Origin: Trichoplax sp. H2
Taxonomy: Eukaryota; Placozoa; Uniplacotomia; Trichoplacea
Direction: 5' to 3'
DNA length: 64,000 nucleotides
Assembly (NCBI GenBank): GCA_003344405.1
Contig: NOWV01000072.1
Coordinates: 298,435 to 362,434 of the forward strand
The translations under genes were made by a program, and so were the position numbers. A model generated the notes under the pieces. It had not been told where the DNA came from. It saw only the letters and a program-made list of their open reading frames with translations, and searched no databases. Positions 1 to 13,666 of this stretch are shown piece by piece. The first letter of the stretch is position 1; every line of letters begins with the position of its first letter.

Positions 1-3000
1 ACGTATTGCTATATTCAGGCGTTAGCACTGTAAGAGGACGGACGACCACGTTGACCATCATTGAAAGGCTTTTATTTTATTAATTTAATTGAATTGGCAG
101 GTTAAACTGGCGTAATGCCATCACTTGTACTTGGTTGGTGCTTTGCAGTACTTAGTTTTGATACGCGTCCATAATGGACACTAGACTATGTTATACAATC
201 TACAGTACAGTAAGCTAAATTAATTCTTGCATTCATCAAGTTGAAACGTTTGATATATAACGTGTTGGATCAGAATGATTGGCATCGCAGTCAGCCTGCT
301 GATATAGACATATTTAGGTACAATTTACTTAGCAATGGCTCGCACGCTAGTCAATGAAAGTTGGACAGTTTCATGTTCAATCGAGTGAGCCTACGATCTT
401 AATGGTGACCAAAATCAAGATGGAAAATTTTGATAGCAGTTTATGTGTTGAGGTATCAAGGAATGGCTGGATAGTAAGAAACTATTTCATACCGCATGGA
501 ATGGCAATAACGTTATAATCATTTAAGGAATATTTGCATTTTCTTAAGGTCGCTATTAAGAGGATGCTGAGGCTGGACCGTCAACATGCACGCTTTAGAG
601 CCGTGTAAATCAACTAACATAACTGATTGACGTTGCAGTAGCTAACTTGACTGTTGATTGTCAATACACGGCTACAAGAATCTCTTCGAGTAGCAGCAGA
701 TTGTAATTGGATTCTACGTCAAAGAGTAACATTCTTTCTTACCTCATTTAAGAAATGACCAACACTGGAAGTCGGTGGAATCTGAATACGTTTGGTGCCT
801 TCCTTCGACTGTATTCTGACAATCTATGGATAATAGCATTGGAATGGATTAACTTAATGCGCGGGTAGAGTCTCCTGTAGGAAATGTTATTTTTCAGTTC
901 TACAGCATGCTACTTTCAAGAAGTGATGAAATAGTAGTCAAACTTTGATCAATTTACTATCCAGACTAGCATCAATAATGTTACAACATCGCTCTGCATT
1001 GGTATAACATGATGTAATCCTACAATCAATGGATCAATGCAACGTTGAAGTCTACTTGTATGCATGCCTATGATAGAATTGCAGTCATTCCTGTACTATA
1101 AGGTGATTTTACCGGCGCTACCTATGCTGATGATAATAGCCAGTCATTGGTGTTGTGTATTGATGATGACTAAGTAACTATTGAGGTAGTTCTCTGCAGT
1201 ATCGTTGATCTGACTTACAATAGAATTTTGCGCCATAACGATAGCCAACGATGGAATGGAGAAAGTCGTGCTATGGCAGAATAATCTTGTCCACAAGGGG
1301 AAGAAACAGGTGGAATACGATAGCAAAGGAAGCGCAAGAATGTCTCTTTGTTGCTGGATTGCAAGCCTACTGTTGTCGTCCCTTTCCAAGCGCAATCCGT
1401 CAGCTACAATAGCGTTCAATCAATCAATTGGAATAAGTTTCTTGCTGGTGTTACTACTACAGGCCAAATCAAGTTGGAAAATGAGCAAAGAACTTGATGG
1501 AGCAGCCAAGTGTTGCAGTGGATACAATTGCAATCAATCAATCAATCGTTGATCAATTTCTTATTTCCTTTTGCTTGCGGTATATTCTTTTCTGCTCGTC
1601 CGTATAATGTCTTCTAGGGGTTTCCACTGCAGTTTTGTACTCGATTGTGAACCAGTACAGGGTACGGACCGGACCGGATCGGGACGGCACCGGTACCGTA
1701 GTGTGTCGCACGAGTCCCTAGTACTGAACGTTGTCGTCCTATCGACTAGCGAGCGACAACGGTACCGTAGTGTCAAACATCAGTCCGGTACGGAATCGTC
1801 ACGGTGACGTGTGCTGATTGATGGTGACGCAAACAATCGGCTGCGCTAATAGAAATAGCTTAAGGGTAAACGCGATCATACGACAGGACCAACGAGTCTG
1901 TACTAGACCTGACTGCTGGTCAAGGATGAAAACCTTCTTGATTACTGTACTCAGTACTGTACACTTTGCACTCTAGACTGTACAGTCTACAGAACAGTAT
2001 GTCCGCCATTTTTCGGCGTCTAAATTAGCGGACATCAAACACTTTTTCTTTCCTATTTTTATACAAAATATACATCAATCGATACAGGAAGAGTTCAATC
2101 ACAACATTTCACCATTCAAATGAACGGAAAACGTCAAACTCCTTTACAATTATTAGTGAAAGTACCAAAAGATTTACAGTACAAAGTAAAACATGGGTTT
2201 TTTAGATCGATACGATCCATTGTCATTGTCAGATGGATTTTAGATGGCTTTCACTCAGTAAGTCAAGTGGAAACGCCAGAAAAAATAGAAAGCCTGCACT
2301 TTGGGGGGGCTCTGGCATCCACTTCCTATTCCACTCTCTCTCTCCATTTCGGATGGTAGAGTACCTTGAAAAGAAATCGAGAATAAACTGCCAGGTTCAT
2401 TTTGTACTTTATGATACTGTACACATACAGTGGCACTCATTGCGCTGACTACAAGGGCAGAAACGTTGCCATAGTATTCGAAAGCAGTAAACCATTATCC
2501 CATACAACTGTATCACGCTTGACTACTGTACGGGTCAGTATGTTACATCGGAAAGGCTTGCCAGGGAGCGGACAATGCCTGGACGGAAACCGGATGCAAT
2601 AATCCATATTGCTATGTCAACTTCCCATTTCGAACATTCAATGACGAGGTAAATACTTTCCAAAAATGGAGCATTTTGCTGCATGGATACTTGAACTAGC
2701 AGTCAATCTTAGAATTAAGCTCTTACTATTTCCAATCCATGACTACCGATGATCATGGTGGTACAAGTAGGGGATCAAGTAGGTTGTTTTTTGGCAACGA
2801 TGATTGAAAATATCGGCCAAATGCTAACCAAAATGGCCTACCGGAATAATGTACACTACTTATGTAATCTACTATGATAAAGGATGCATTTTTAGAATAA
2901 TCAAGGACTTTGATTGACCCTTTTCAATTAAAGGCATGGGTAATTCTACTAATGCTCTATAATTATGGAATGCAATTCAACTCAATTACCATCGTATCGG

Positions 3001-4861
3001 ATGCTCATATAAAGTAATTTATGCAAAATGGCGAACGATCATTAGGAGCTACTATAGAGTACATACTGTACGTCAATCCGCGTATGTAAATCACTCAGAT
3101 AGAGCAGCTAATGCCAAAATCTCAACACAACGATCAAATAGTTATCTGTTGAAATAAAATACTGTGGTAGAGGGGCGAGTAGACAAGCTCTGTACCTCAC
3201 AACTAGCCCAAGCATATGTAGAATCGGAGATGTACTGCATCAGTCCTGCCAAGAGTTGGTAAAAGTCAAAATCATTCATCACCATTCTCACTATACAGGT
3301 ATTACAGTGCATTTGTGACCTCTCCGATTCTGACGATGATTTTATTGTAAAGTTAAATGCACAGATTGTCAAATGATGCATGTAGTAACATAGTAGTAAC
3401 ATAGCAGTAACTTATAACAACTCGGACAGACACAAAAATCTTATTTTAGATTTCAACCTACAGTTGTGTGGTAATAGATGGCTAGAGAAACCACGCAACA
3501 CTTGTGTAAAAATTAGAGAGATTTATAAATAAATAAATATACTTTATTTCTCGCTTCATATTGCGCAGCCAACGAGCTGTAGCGCTATGGCATACTGTTC
3601 ATATTTCATAGCATACCAAAGGATGATAAACATATGGTAACCGTCAGCTTAAAAAGCACTTCTGGGAATAAGTATCAGTAGAATAGAGCAATGGAATGCC
3701 AGTATTCGAGATGCATTTCTACTCTTATAGTCACGCCAGGTCGATCGCGCTAGACAACCAAGGAATAGTGACTGTATTCGTACATTTTGTGAATTTTCCA
3801 TTATTAAATACTGTACAAGAGAAATGTATTTTTCTCTCTACTGTACTGAACATAATTTTAAGACTATAAATGACACGAGCTTATATGCATAATAAGAATG
3901 AATCAAAACCTAGCTTAAAAGATGAAAAAGCAAGAAAGAAGGAGCAACTATCGTATTTCATATGATACAAGAATCATCATTTTTTAACAACGAGAAGGAA
4001 TATACGCGTATAGTCACTGAGCTACGCAAGAAATACTTGGCAATATGATTCATTTATCATCATCTTTTATTGAATAGCATCCACAGTGAATTAACTGTAT
4101 GATCATGAAACGCCAATTTATCCTACTAACATTGGTTATTAGCATAAATTTAGGCTCGAATTGAGTGCAAATATAAGGAATTTAGTTATTGCAAGAAATT
4201 GTTCGAAATTGGCATAAAGTTAATTAGTCTTAATTTGTAGCAATAATTTCATACTTGCACGAGATCAAATGGAACGGTATTTTTATACTGTATTTCTATA
4301 GCAAATTGAAATATAATAATAATATTAAATCATTCGAGGGTGATACAAATACTTTGCATACCAGGGTTTCCTTTCGTAACTATTTCGTAGTACATTGACT
4401 ACTTCCGGTATTAAGAAAAGATTATAAAAATGATTGATGAAAGGGAAAAAAAAATTACTATCTTAGCAAAGCCAATAAAGAAATGTAAACCATTTAATTA
4501 TAATAGTTAAGTACGCGCTGAATGAGGCGTAACTTAAAAATTCTTGGAGTGAATAATAGCAGGCATTTATCAATATTGCCAAGTTACCACCAGAAAGAGA
4601 TCCGGTGCGATATCATTTCTAATTAAATTCATTTGAGCATCAGATGTCCTTAAAACAGTTGCAGTACGAGTAACTCTGGAAAGAATACTATATTGACCAT
4701 CATGGCATTATAGGATAAAGCAACAACAGTACTTATTTTCCTAGACGTAAAAAGGGATTTAATTTCTTGCATGTCAACATTATATATATATCAAATACGT
4801 CAAGAGTGTTATATATCTGCGACTGTAACATTACATTAATATTAAGTGTATTGGTGCTAAT
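1..4861. other. Intergenic region, no recognised gene
   Basis: I see no splice-bounded conserved exon on either strand. Open frames here are short and of random composition. Visible items are a short (CAAT)n run near 1530, a GC-richer patch at about 1660-1800 in which the 13-mer GGTACCGTAGTGT occurs twice (near 1691 and 1760), and scattered TACTGTAC/GTACAGTA palindromes. A weak candidate coding start at 2120 lacks any family match. Confidence 0.5.
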
Positions 4862-7800
4862 TTAAAAAGCTATACAGACCAACAAGTTCGTGAAAATCCT
4901 TCCACTAGATAAAAAAGCAGAATAAAATATTATAACGCTACCTAAGCATCATTTGATGACGATCACGCAAGTAAGAGTTCATTTCTACATATATTAGCGG
5001 TGATAAATACTTATCGCATACCTAAATAGCCAAGTAATGCCTTAGCCTGTTGAAAAATAATAATGATTGAATAAATATTAACATGGTTCTTTACCAATCT
5101 TTCGAAAATATTGAAAAATTTAGCTTATATCATGATACAAGTCAAATCCACGTATAGAGTTTTGACTAGATTATTTACCATTTCTTCAGATACGGCTTTA
5201 AATACATGGCAAGTGAAATTTTTGGATATGGTACATGTTGTGTCTCTGTCAGTGTATATACGTATACATCAAGTTAAGGGCATAAAAATGAAGTTAGTTA
5301 AACAAAAATGTTGCACCATTTACCCAGCAATAAACGCAAAGAGGCCCGGATGGTACGTTAGTCGACCACATGATGAAATCTCCGTATAAGAAAAGCGCAG
5401 GACAGGCTTAAAAATTGTAAAGTGAAAAGCTTTATCACTTACTTTATATTGCACAATAAACAAGTTTCCTGCAAATATATCTGTTGCATTATTTCAACTT
5501 ATACGAGATGCTTCGTAACGTTAGATTAACTTCAATGGCTTAAAAATAAATAAAAACTATAATACTTACCTCATTGCTGGATTTACTTCTTGCTGTTAGA
5601 TATCCTTCATTAAGTTCAATTGAAACCGGCTGTCAATGGAAAAGAATAATAGCTTGTAGATAGATTATTGATATAATATTTGCATGATGGTAATAATCAC
5701 CACGCTCTACTTATAAGATCGATCTGCAATGGCTTTGGCTGGGCTAATTAAACAACTTAAGATTATTTATAAAAGCCTACCGTATCTGGTTTCTGTTGAT
5801 TGATTACTTCCTTAATTCCTTCTTCAATATAGGCCTTATCACCTTTATTCCCCATATTTGTACTTCCTACATAGACGACTGAGAAAAGATTGCCATCATC
5901 CGGAGCTTGTACTGGTGTTTCATCTAAGCTAGGTAACGGGCAACATTCACCATTTGCATCTGGTATTTGCTGAGATTTGGATTTAGGAATCTCTTGGCCG
6001 ACAACCAAATTATCGCTTTTGAAAATTTGATCTAGTCGACGAGTGATTGGATCAAAGGGCATTCCATTGGATAAATTTTTCTGTTGATATAATAACCGAT
6101 AATCTTTAATATCATCAACCATAAAACTTTTATCTACTATCCAGACGATATTAGTATTAAAATTAAAATAATCGGGCTATTACTAATTTGGTCTTCGAGG
6201 CGAGAAATTCACTTACTATAATATATCTACAAGCAGAAAATTGCAGTAAATAGTATAGCGTTTTACAATTAGTAATTTTACTACCAACCTTGATAATAAG
6301 AATTGGAATACTTTGATCTTGATACTTTCGTAGAATTGAATTAATCTGAAACAGTATACAACTATTTTGATAAGTATGTTTGCTTCATTCCAGTTCATAC
6401 CATTTAATCCTACTTGTTTCTATTTAGTAAATGTAATAGCTACTTGCCGTTCCAACTCTGACCATATAAAGGCTTTCACCGAAAACTTGATCTAATATAT
6501 CTCCGGGTTCTATACCGGTGTCAGATGCTGGTGATTGCGGCTGAATTTTAACTACAACAGCACGGTTATCTATATGTCTAAAATATAATCCATAAAAGAA
6601 ATTTCATAAGATACCTTTGTGATCAAATAAACATGAATACAAAGTATTTTAACAACGGCAAATCTAAAGTTCATGATCTAGCATGTAATGTAATATCACA
6701 ATAATTATTGCTTGTAGACGATAGAAATTTTTGGTTAGTGGAGGGTTATAATTATTCATAAATAAATATTTGATGACGACGTATTCCAAGAGTAACTACA
6801 AGTGCTTTAATTACCTGACTAAAATTCCGATATCGGTAGAGTAAGGCAATTGAACTAATTTTTGCACCTATGTGAAAAAACAGATATTTTTAAATCTTAT
6901 TTAACAATTATTCTTTTAGCTAATAAAATTGTAGGATACTGACAAATCAAGATATAAATGTTAACTGTCTGTTATCACAATAAGCACTAATTTTTTGCTA
7001 AAATATGTCTTATATTTACAGGAATTATCCAACTTTCATCCAGGAAGCTAACATTCTAAAATGAGAGTGATAATTAACACGCATTACATATTATCTAAAT
7101 AACAACTGAATTCAAAATGATCAAATATAGTAAATTTGACTTACAGCTAGTGTGAGATCAAACGTCATGTCAGATACTTGATTCAGTATGTCCAATAAAT
7201 TTTCTAAATAGAATAATATTCTCCTTTAATTATTCATATCTAGTAGGGATACCGCTTACTACTGACAGATATAGCAGTGCCTCGTAATAATGATATGGTT
7301 CAAATTATAGTCATGCAGAAAGAAGAAATCTATTGTAACTGCAGTGCTTACGTCTAACTGAATGGGATAAAAGGATTGAATCAGGTTCATACCACTGAAA
7401 GTAAAAATTAATCAAAGTTAACATTTTCATTGAAAGATTTCAGAAGAAGAGAATGTAAGTGATGGTGTTTTGTACAACTAGATATTTGTTAGAACAAATC
7501 ACCAATTTTGCCTACCGATGTTACAAGAGTACTATCCGCTATAGTCTGGACAACATTAGCTAGTAATCCTTTCGTCAGTGCTAAACGAATGAAAGCTCGA
7601 CCGCGACCTTGATAAGTTTTTAACTAAGTATAGAATTATAAAATGTGTGAAATGTTCGTTCAACAAATTGAGATTATGATTTATGGATCAATACTGGTTA
7701 ATTCTAAAACAGTATTCTAAAATTGAGTTTTCTATTCTTAGAGCGATATTACTGCCAAGTATGATCTTAATATAAAAAATTGCTAGCACCAATACCATGA

Positions 7801-8941
7801 TTTATAAGTTTGTAATAGAATAAATAATTACAAAAGATAAAAAAATTGATTATAGTAGAACTGTCTGTAGAATAATTTAAGTCTCTTTTAAAAAGATTGT
7901 TGTAATGAATTTTCATGTACTTACCTTATTGCACCTTTTTATACGTTCAGTAATGTCATCAAAAAACTTTGATAAACTAAGTCATGAGATAAATCAGAGC
8001 TTAAAACAATATCATTAAAAAACTTGATAAACTGCTTTATGAAAGAAATCAGAGTACAGTTGTACATTAGATTATTTACTCTTAAAAATTACTAACATAG
8101 CTGGTAAACAAAACTGTTGTACTACTTACTGTCGACTGTTACAATGCTTGGATAAAGTTAAAAATAATTGCCATATTTCAAGTTTGGTAACGCCAAATAA
8201 GGATCGACGTGATGCTACATTAAAGATTGAAATGAGTTAGATATATTCAATATTTACTGTGCCTATACATGTATAACATAACTGAAATTTTAAAATCTGA
8301 TCTAACTTGTCATAACCAGTGATAAACAAACAATGAAACTCTGCCTCATTATGGGGCATCTCAGTTCGTAGACAAACAAACTAATCATTACTACCACATT
8401 TAAAAAAGTATGGGTCTAGAATAATTTTACGTACATTATTGTAGATGGCAGAGTTTTGATATTATCGTTTGCAATCTTTATGAGTAAACTATTAGTGACT
8501 GAAATAGACTACCTGGCTAACTGTCATATGCAGTATATAGCAGAACTAAGCCTAACTTAAAATTGCTAAATACCGCATGTACAATCGTAACTATACAACA
8601 TGTTATATCACTGGTTGGTATTCAATCGCTATGTATAAATCATAGCACAAATAAGCAGATAAATAATAGAATTACAGTCAACAAGCAAAAATTGCCATAC
8701 TACCTTTAAGTCGACAAAGCAGAACTTCTTCAAGGCGGTTACAAAATAGGGGAAGGTGTCCATTTTGATCGGTAATGATTACACTACTTTTATCTTCACT
8801 TTCCCACGATCGACATAATTCTCGCCATGAAGCTAAATTACGAAGAGAATAAGAATTATTATTACATTCCGGCAAACAAAGATGTGATTGCTGTCCACAT
8901 TTACGTCGTCTAGGAGATTCTAAGAGTACATCGGTTTCCAT
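4862..8941 (-). CDS. RUN-PDZ-PTB domain adaptor protein, 17 exons
   Basis: Predicted intracellular adaptor of 513 residues; I do not recognise a named vertebrate orthologue. Exons in order: 8704-8941, 8130-8214, 7925-7976, 7516-7623, 7352-7394, 7145-7203, 7020-7055, 6815-6867, 6448-6577, 6285-6345, 5781-6136, 5570-5629, 5324-5406, 5179-5245, 5022-5046, 4942-4984, 4862-4904; frame is kept throughout and the total is 1542 nt. Residues about 65-205 form a RUN domain (NRLEEVLLCRLK, GRGRAFIRLALTKG, WYEPDSILL), a fold that binds small GTPases of the Rab/Rap class. Residues about 225-290 resemble a PDZ domain (GIEPGDILDQVFG). Residues about 373-495 form a PTB domain (FSVVYVGSTNMGNKGD, HPGLFAFIAG, CHVFKAVSEEM). 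The intron after 6448 uses a GC donor (CG|GCAAGT). The last exon codes only 14 residues and is the least certain. It diverges from ELAC2 across 4.7 kb. Confidence 0.82.
6346..6447 (-). other. GC-AG intron in the RUN-PDZ-PTB gene
   Basis: On the minus strand this 102-nt intron begins GCAAGT and ends CAG. Both flanking exons lie in the PDZ-like domain and are in phase 0. No GT donor nearby keeps the frame. The remaining five donor bases match the strong consensus, as is usual for GC-AG introns. Confidence 0.7.
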
Positions 8942-11900
8942 TTGAATACAAACATTTTACACTTTGCATGAAAAAACAGTTGAAGAACGGTAAACTTCAT
9001 TGCGGGCTGATAATGTCATGTACAGCTTAATGAAAAAAACGATTCATGGCTGATTACTGATCCGATACATCGGCTGCTGATGTTTACGATATAGTAGTCA
9101 TAATTCTTATCACGGCCATATCAATAGAGCGTACGTATACGAATTTACTAAACGTTGGAGACTATCGTTTCAGAAAGGGTAAAGATTGCTTATGCATGAT
9201 CACATACCGCTTAATATAGTAATCAAATATACTGTAAACGTAGTGGCATAACTGCGAAACCTGAAGGCAAAGATATAGAGTGCCGTTATGATTTGTTGAC
9301 GATACCGTCTTGATTGAAATTGTTGTTGAAAGTCTCAACAGAGAAACATCACTGATGAAGAGAGTGTAATTTATTGCCGCTGTGGATCCTACTGTACGTT
9401 TGATTCATTGGAATGGGTCCTAACTCCATCATCTTGATCAGAGGAAGTTACTACTACGGGTCTTCTTTTAGTAGTCCATGCTACTACGTATAGTTCTACC
9501 TGAGTTTGGATTGCTGCTCGCTGCTGGACATTAACTTTTCCCGTAGGAACAGACTTCAAATAGAAAGTGTCAATTGTAACTACTGTAATCCTATCGTCAT
9601 TGACGCTATCAATTCTTAACATTACAACTTTGTAATTAGGAATTGCAATTGTTACAAAGTTCCTTGCTTGGTTAATCTGGCACAGGATGATGACATAACA
9701 TCATCGAAAACTACTATGGATCAGTCTACAATTGGAACTGTATTACAGTTGGAAGAGAAGTCTTCCACTCAAATCTGAGCGCTTACGCTTGATGATTATG
9801 GATCAAGAAATGAATCGTTGCTTTCCAATAGAAACAGTTTTCTAACTTGTGTTCATGGTATCATCAACAGAATTAAAATAAATAACGTTGCTATCAAGTC
9901 AATATACTGGTAATTTAGACAAGATACATGTATTATTCTATTGAGATCTTGAATGCTTAGTCAATTCAATTTTTTGATTGTCTAAATTCAATTTAGGATA
10001 TTGTCACGCGAACCTTGACGAGAGCTATAGCTGCTGAAGCAATGGATGCCAAGTAGAAAACGCCTAAGATGGGTAGATTGTACTCGCAATCGATACAACT
10101 AAAAGATACGCCTAGATCAATATTTTACTCGTCTGCATTTTATCTTTTTAATTAATCAATACACGTATTGGCGGTATTGCCGATTGATTGATTATACGAG
10201 TAATTACTACATTTCCCTTTAGCCATTAATATCCAATTATACAGGAGACAATGCTGATATTGCTAGGCTTTATAGCGAGATAGTGTTCACATTTCAGAGT
10301 TTAGGATAACTTTTTTTGTATGATAGAAAATCTTGAGCTATGAAATTGTAGGAGAATGGGTCAATTTCAATCTCCAATCACTGAACAATATTCCGCAAGC
10401 TTTCATGAATTATTTTGATTATACGGGTATACGAATATTGTACTTGTATACGTATTTGCTAATTATAATGATCCTAATGAAAGTGATTGAAGTAAGACAA
10501 ACAACAGCCAAATCAGGTTGAAAGTCACAAAATGGAGGCAATATTATTCCATCTAGTCTATTTTTTTTATAGCCATGAACATTATTTAAAGGTGGCTGTT
10601 CCCTTTTTAAGCGCTTTGTATCATAGTAGAATCAGAGACTCTTAAGTTAAAACCCTCCTATTCCACTTTCCAATTTTAAAGGGAAATTGAGATGAGGGCG
10701 GTGTAGCAGTATCGGCTGAGTTTGTATCATTTTGGCAAGTGGAAAAGGGTGTAGTAGTCTCTAGTAAAATGTACAGTATTTGTAAAAGCAAGCAAATTTA
10801 TTTAGCATTAGAGATGATGATGCGATAAGATAAAATTATTAAAAATTTTATTATCTATTTATTGATTTTTGACCTTTTGATCTTGGGGAAAGTTGTTACG
10901 ATTACACTTAACGCACTACGGCATTGTTGACTGTATTTTTTAAGTCGATTTATGATCGAATAATCCATGCAGGAGACGGATTCAATAAGGTCAATTTAGG
11001 TCTACATTGAGGATCTCCATCGATCTCCAGTAGATCCAATTATCATCCTACGATGGAATGATTGATGAGATATGGAAAAATGGCGAGGATCGACGGCTGA
11101 AAGTGAGTAACTTATCGCGATGTTACTGTTGCCTTCATAGACAGCGGGTGATCAGCAAGACATTTTTAGGCCTGCACCGCATATTCTTGAACTCGCTTCA
11201 AGGGGGACTCAAGTCTATCGATCGTATCCGATCGTCTTTCAACTTTGGCCCCAATGAAGGATCAACATGGCCGATGATTATCGCCACGATCGGACTGTGC
11301 AAACACGAGCTAAATAATAAATTAACACCTACCTTCGAAACGGCTAACAATATTGATCGGTGTACCCATAACAATCCTTAAGTCGAGCTACAACAATCTG
11401 CTAGTAAATTCCAATCAATCACCATGACTTGCTATCATCACGATGGAGGAAATCATGCCAACTTTTATGCATATCGTTGGACTAGTATTGCCGTAGCATG
11501 AAAACTACCTATTATCGCTATCATCGATACTGCCTACGGTAGCTGTTGATATGATTCGATGACAAATAATCAATCACGAATAGCAATCAGGCCCAGTGGC
11601 TTAGCCATATGTTTAGTTAATGACGAAATCTTCGTGGGTAATCATTTTGCCTTGTCCTAGTTGTCGTCTACTAACTGAAACTGCAGCGACGATTACATGG
11701 TGTAGACTGCGATTCGGAGTGAATGGTTCTGTAGTGAGATGCGAAATAATCATCGCATTGACGTTGTATTCAAAATTCTTATTCTTCATCGCTCTATATG
11801 GAGTCTACTAGTACAAGCTACTGACACAAACACTGTATAGTCGAGGCAGTCTGTATTTATTGCTGGCTGCATCTTTGTAGATCGATTTGTGCTGCTTACA

Positions 11901-12309
11901 GGATAAAATGGACTCGAATTGGGAAAGGCTTCTTGATGAACAACAAGTGGGAAAATTAGTGAATATACAGCATAATTAATCTCAAGTTAACTTCTCGTTG
12001 GACGACATTGCAGCAACTGGTTCACGATGCCATGGACAACTGGACCTGCCACTGTCCTCGGATGGACGGACTTTTCATACCAGAGAAGGCTAAAAATGTA
12101 GAAAAATAGTTACTCAGTATAGATCTTTCGTCTTTGTTTTCTAAATCACTCGTATTAATTTGAATAACATTCATGATCTGATTGAACTGCTTCTAAGCAG
12201 AACTTAGTAGCAGGCAATGGAATGCAATGGAATATTACTTCATTTAGAAAAAATCAGTCCATTCAAAATCGACTATCTGCCTATTTGTCATAAAGGAGTG
12301 TTTGCCATA
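8942..12309. other. Intergenic region, no recognised gene
   Basis: This lies between the divergent RUN-PDZ-PTB and ELAC2 genes. Open frames at 9389-9622 (-), 10333-10521 (+) and 11058-11381 (+) have no recognisable family motif or convincing splice context, so I treat them as chance. Confidence 0.45.
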
Positions 12310-12762
12310 ATTGATCGACCGAAGTAGGCCAAGTGTCTGTCCGTCCAAAGGAGTTCCAGGTATTTTTCTAGTAGTCTATATAACTACGCCAACTTGGTAG
12401 CAAGTACTCCATATGTTCCTGGAGTTAGAAGGACGGTATAGTCTTCTAGTCACGGTTAGAACAGTACCCTATACAATGGAACTTACTAATCGTACATGCG
12501 CATACTGAATGATTGAAGTGTTGGCTACAATTTATCGACCCAAGTAGGCCAGGTGTCTGTCCGTCCAGAGGAGTTTCCAGGTATTTCAATACCTTTATGA
12601 TCTATATCACATACAGTATACTATGACGACGCCAACTTGGTAGCAAGTACTCTATGTGTTCCTGGAGTTACAACGACAGTATAGTCTTTTAGTCACGGTT
12701 AGAACAGTACCCTATACAATGAAGCTTACTAAATTGTACATGCGCATACTGAAGGATTCTAT
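12310..12762. repeat. Two-copy tandem duplication, ~220-bp unit
   Basis: The segment starting ATCGACCGAAGTAGGCC at 12314 recurs at 12534 as ATCGACCCAAGTAGGCC. Both copies carry GTGTCTGTCCGTCC, GCCAACTTGGTAGCAAGTAC, GTTCCTGGAGTTA and GTTAGAACAGTACCCTATAC in the same order. Copies differ by substitutions and a ~15-bp indel, so the duplication is not recent. No coding potential is evident. Confidence 0.85.
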
Positions 12763-13666
12763 GAATACAGTACTTGTACTGTAGAGTACAGTGTACAGTA
12801 CAGACCTTTAGAGTCTCTAGTGTGCAATATGCTGTAGTGCTGGTTGATACGGTTGGAAAGTTCCAACCGTAATTCCTATACAAACCCTAGTAAAGATTTC
12901 GCGACTTTCCTACAGTAATATGCGGCGTTATGCGCACGAGCAATGCCCATAAACTCATTCCACGGTCTCTAGTCTCCACCTGCTGTACTGATTCATTGAT
13001 TGAGGCGTTGAGAGGTGACCTGACCTAAGCAAAATGGCGATTGCCATGGTAGCACTAACTTGAGACTGCAGAAAAATCAACTCTCATGTTGTTGCAATTT
13101 CAACACAGCGTTTACCTACTTCATTGATGGTCCATTAAATCCTTCAAAGTGAAGCCATTTCTCTCCAACTCTAGGCAAGGCATTTCAGTGGTGTCACAAG
13201 ATTGCACTAGTAGCTCATCTTTTCTTCAATGATATTCAAGCAATTATCCAGGAAATTGAGTAGGATATCAAAATCAATGTCTGCCTCCAAGCTAAATAAA
13301 GTATATCTTCAAATCTTGGGTAACGGTAGCAAAGATGCTCCTGCTTCTTTCCTACTCTTTACGGAAAATCAAAGGTATCAAGTCTACCTGATGGATTGAT
13401 TTAGAATAGGATAGCCTTGAACGTTATTGATGCGAGCATCTAATATCACTACTTGCCAACTTGCAAAGTTCATATAAAATCGAACCAGTAGCGAAAACAA
13501 GTTGATGTTAATTTCCATTCTGAATAATCCAATTAAAAAAAGCACATCTCGGAAATGCTCATTATTGCACTTGAATAGTTTTAGTGGATACTGATAAATA
13601 TGCAAGCTTACTCTAGACTTTGATATCGATGACGATAGGCGCTAATACTCGTATTTGAAGAAGAAA
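12763..13666. other. Intergenic region upstream of ELAC2
   Basis: No firm gene. It includes a splice-bounded minus-strand open segment (13388-13519) without family match, and CTGTAC/GTACAG palindromes at about 12765-12805. The ELAC2 promoter and possibly an unseen 5' exon should lie here. Confidence 0.4.

Noticed and set aside
5443-5468. A 26-nt candidate exon in the RUN-PDZ-PTB gene
   Set aside because: It breaks the frame. Extending the next exon to 5406, after a TTTTTAAG acceptor, restores the frame and supplies the expected PTB strand.
11058-11381. 107-codon plus-strand open frame
   Set aside because: No recognisable family, no donor or acceptor context and no neighbouring conserved exon.
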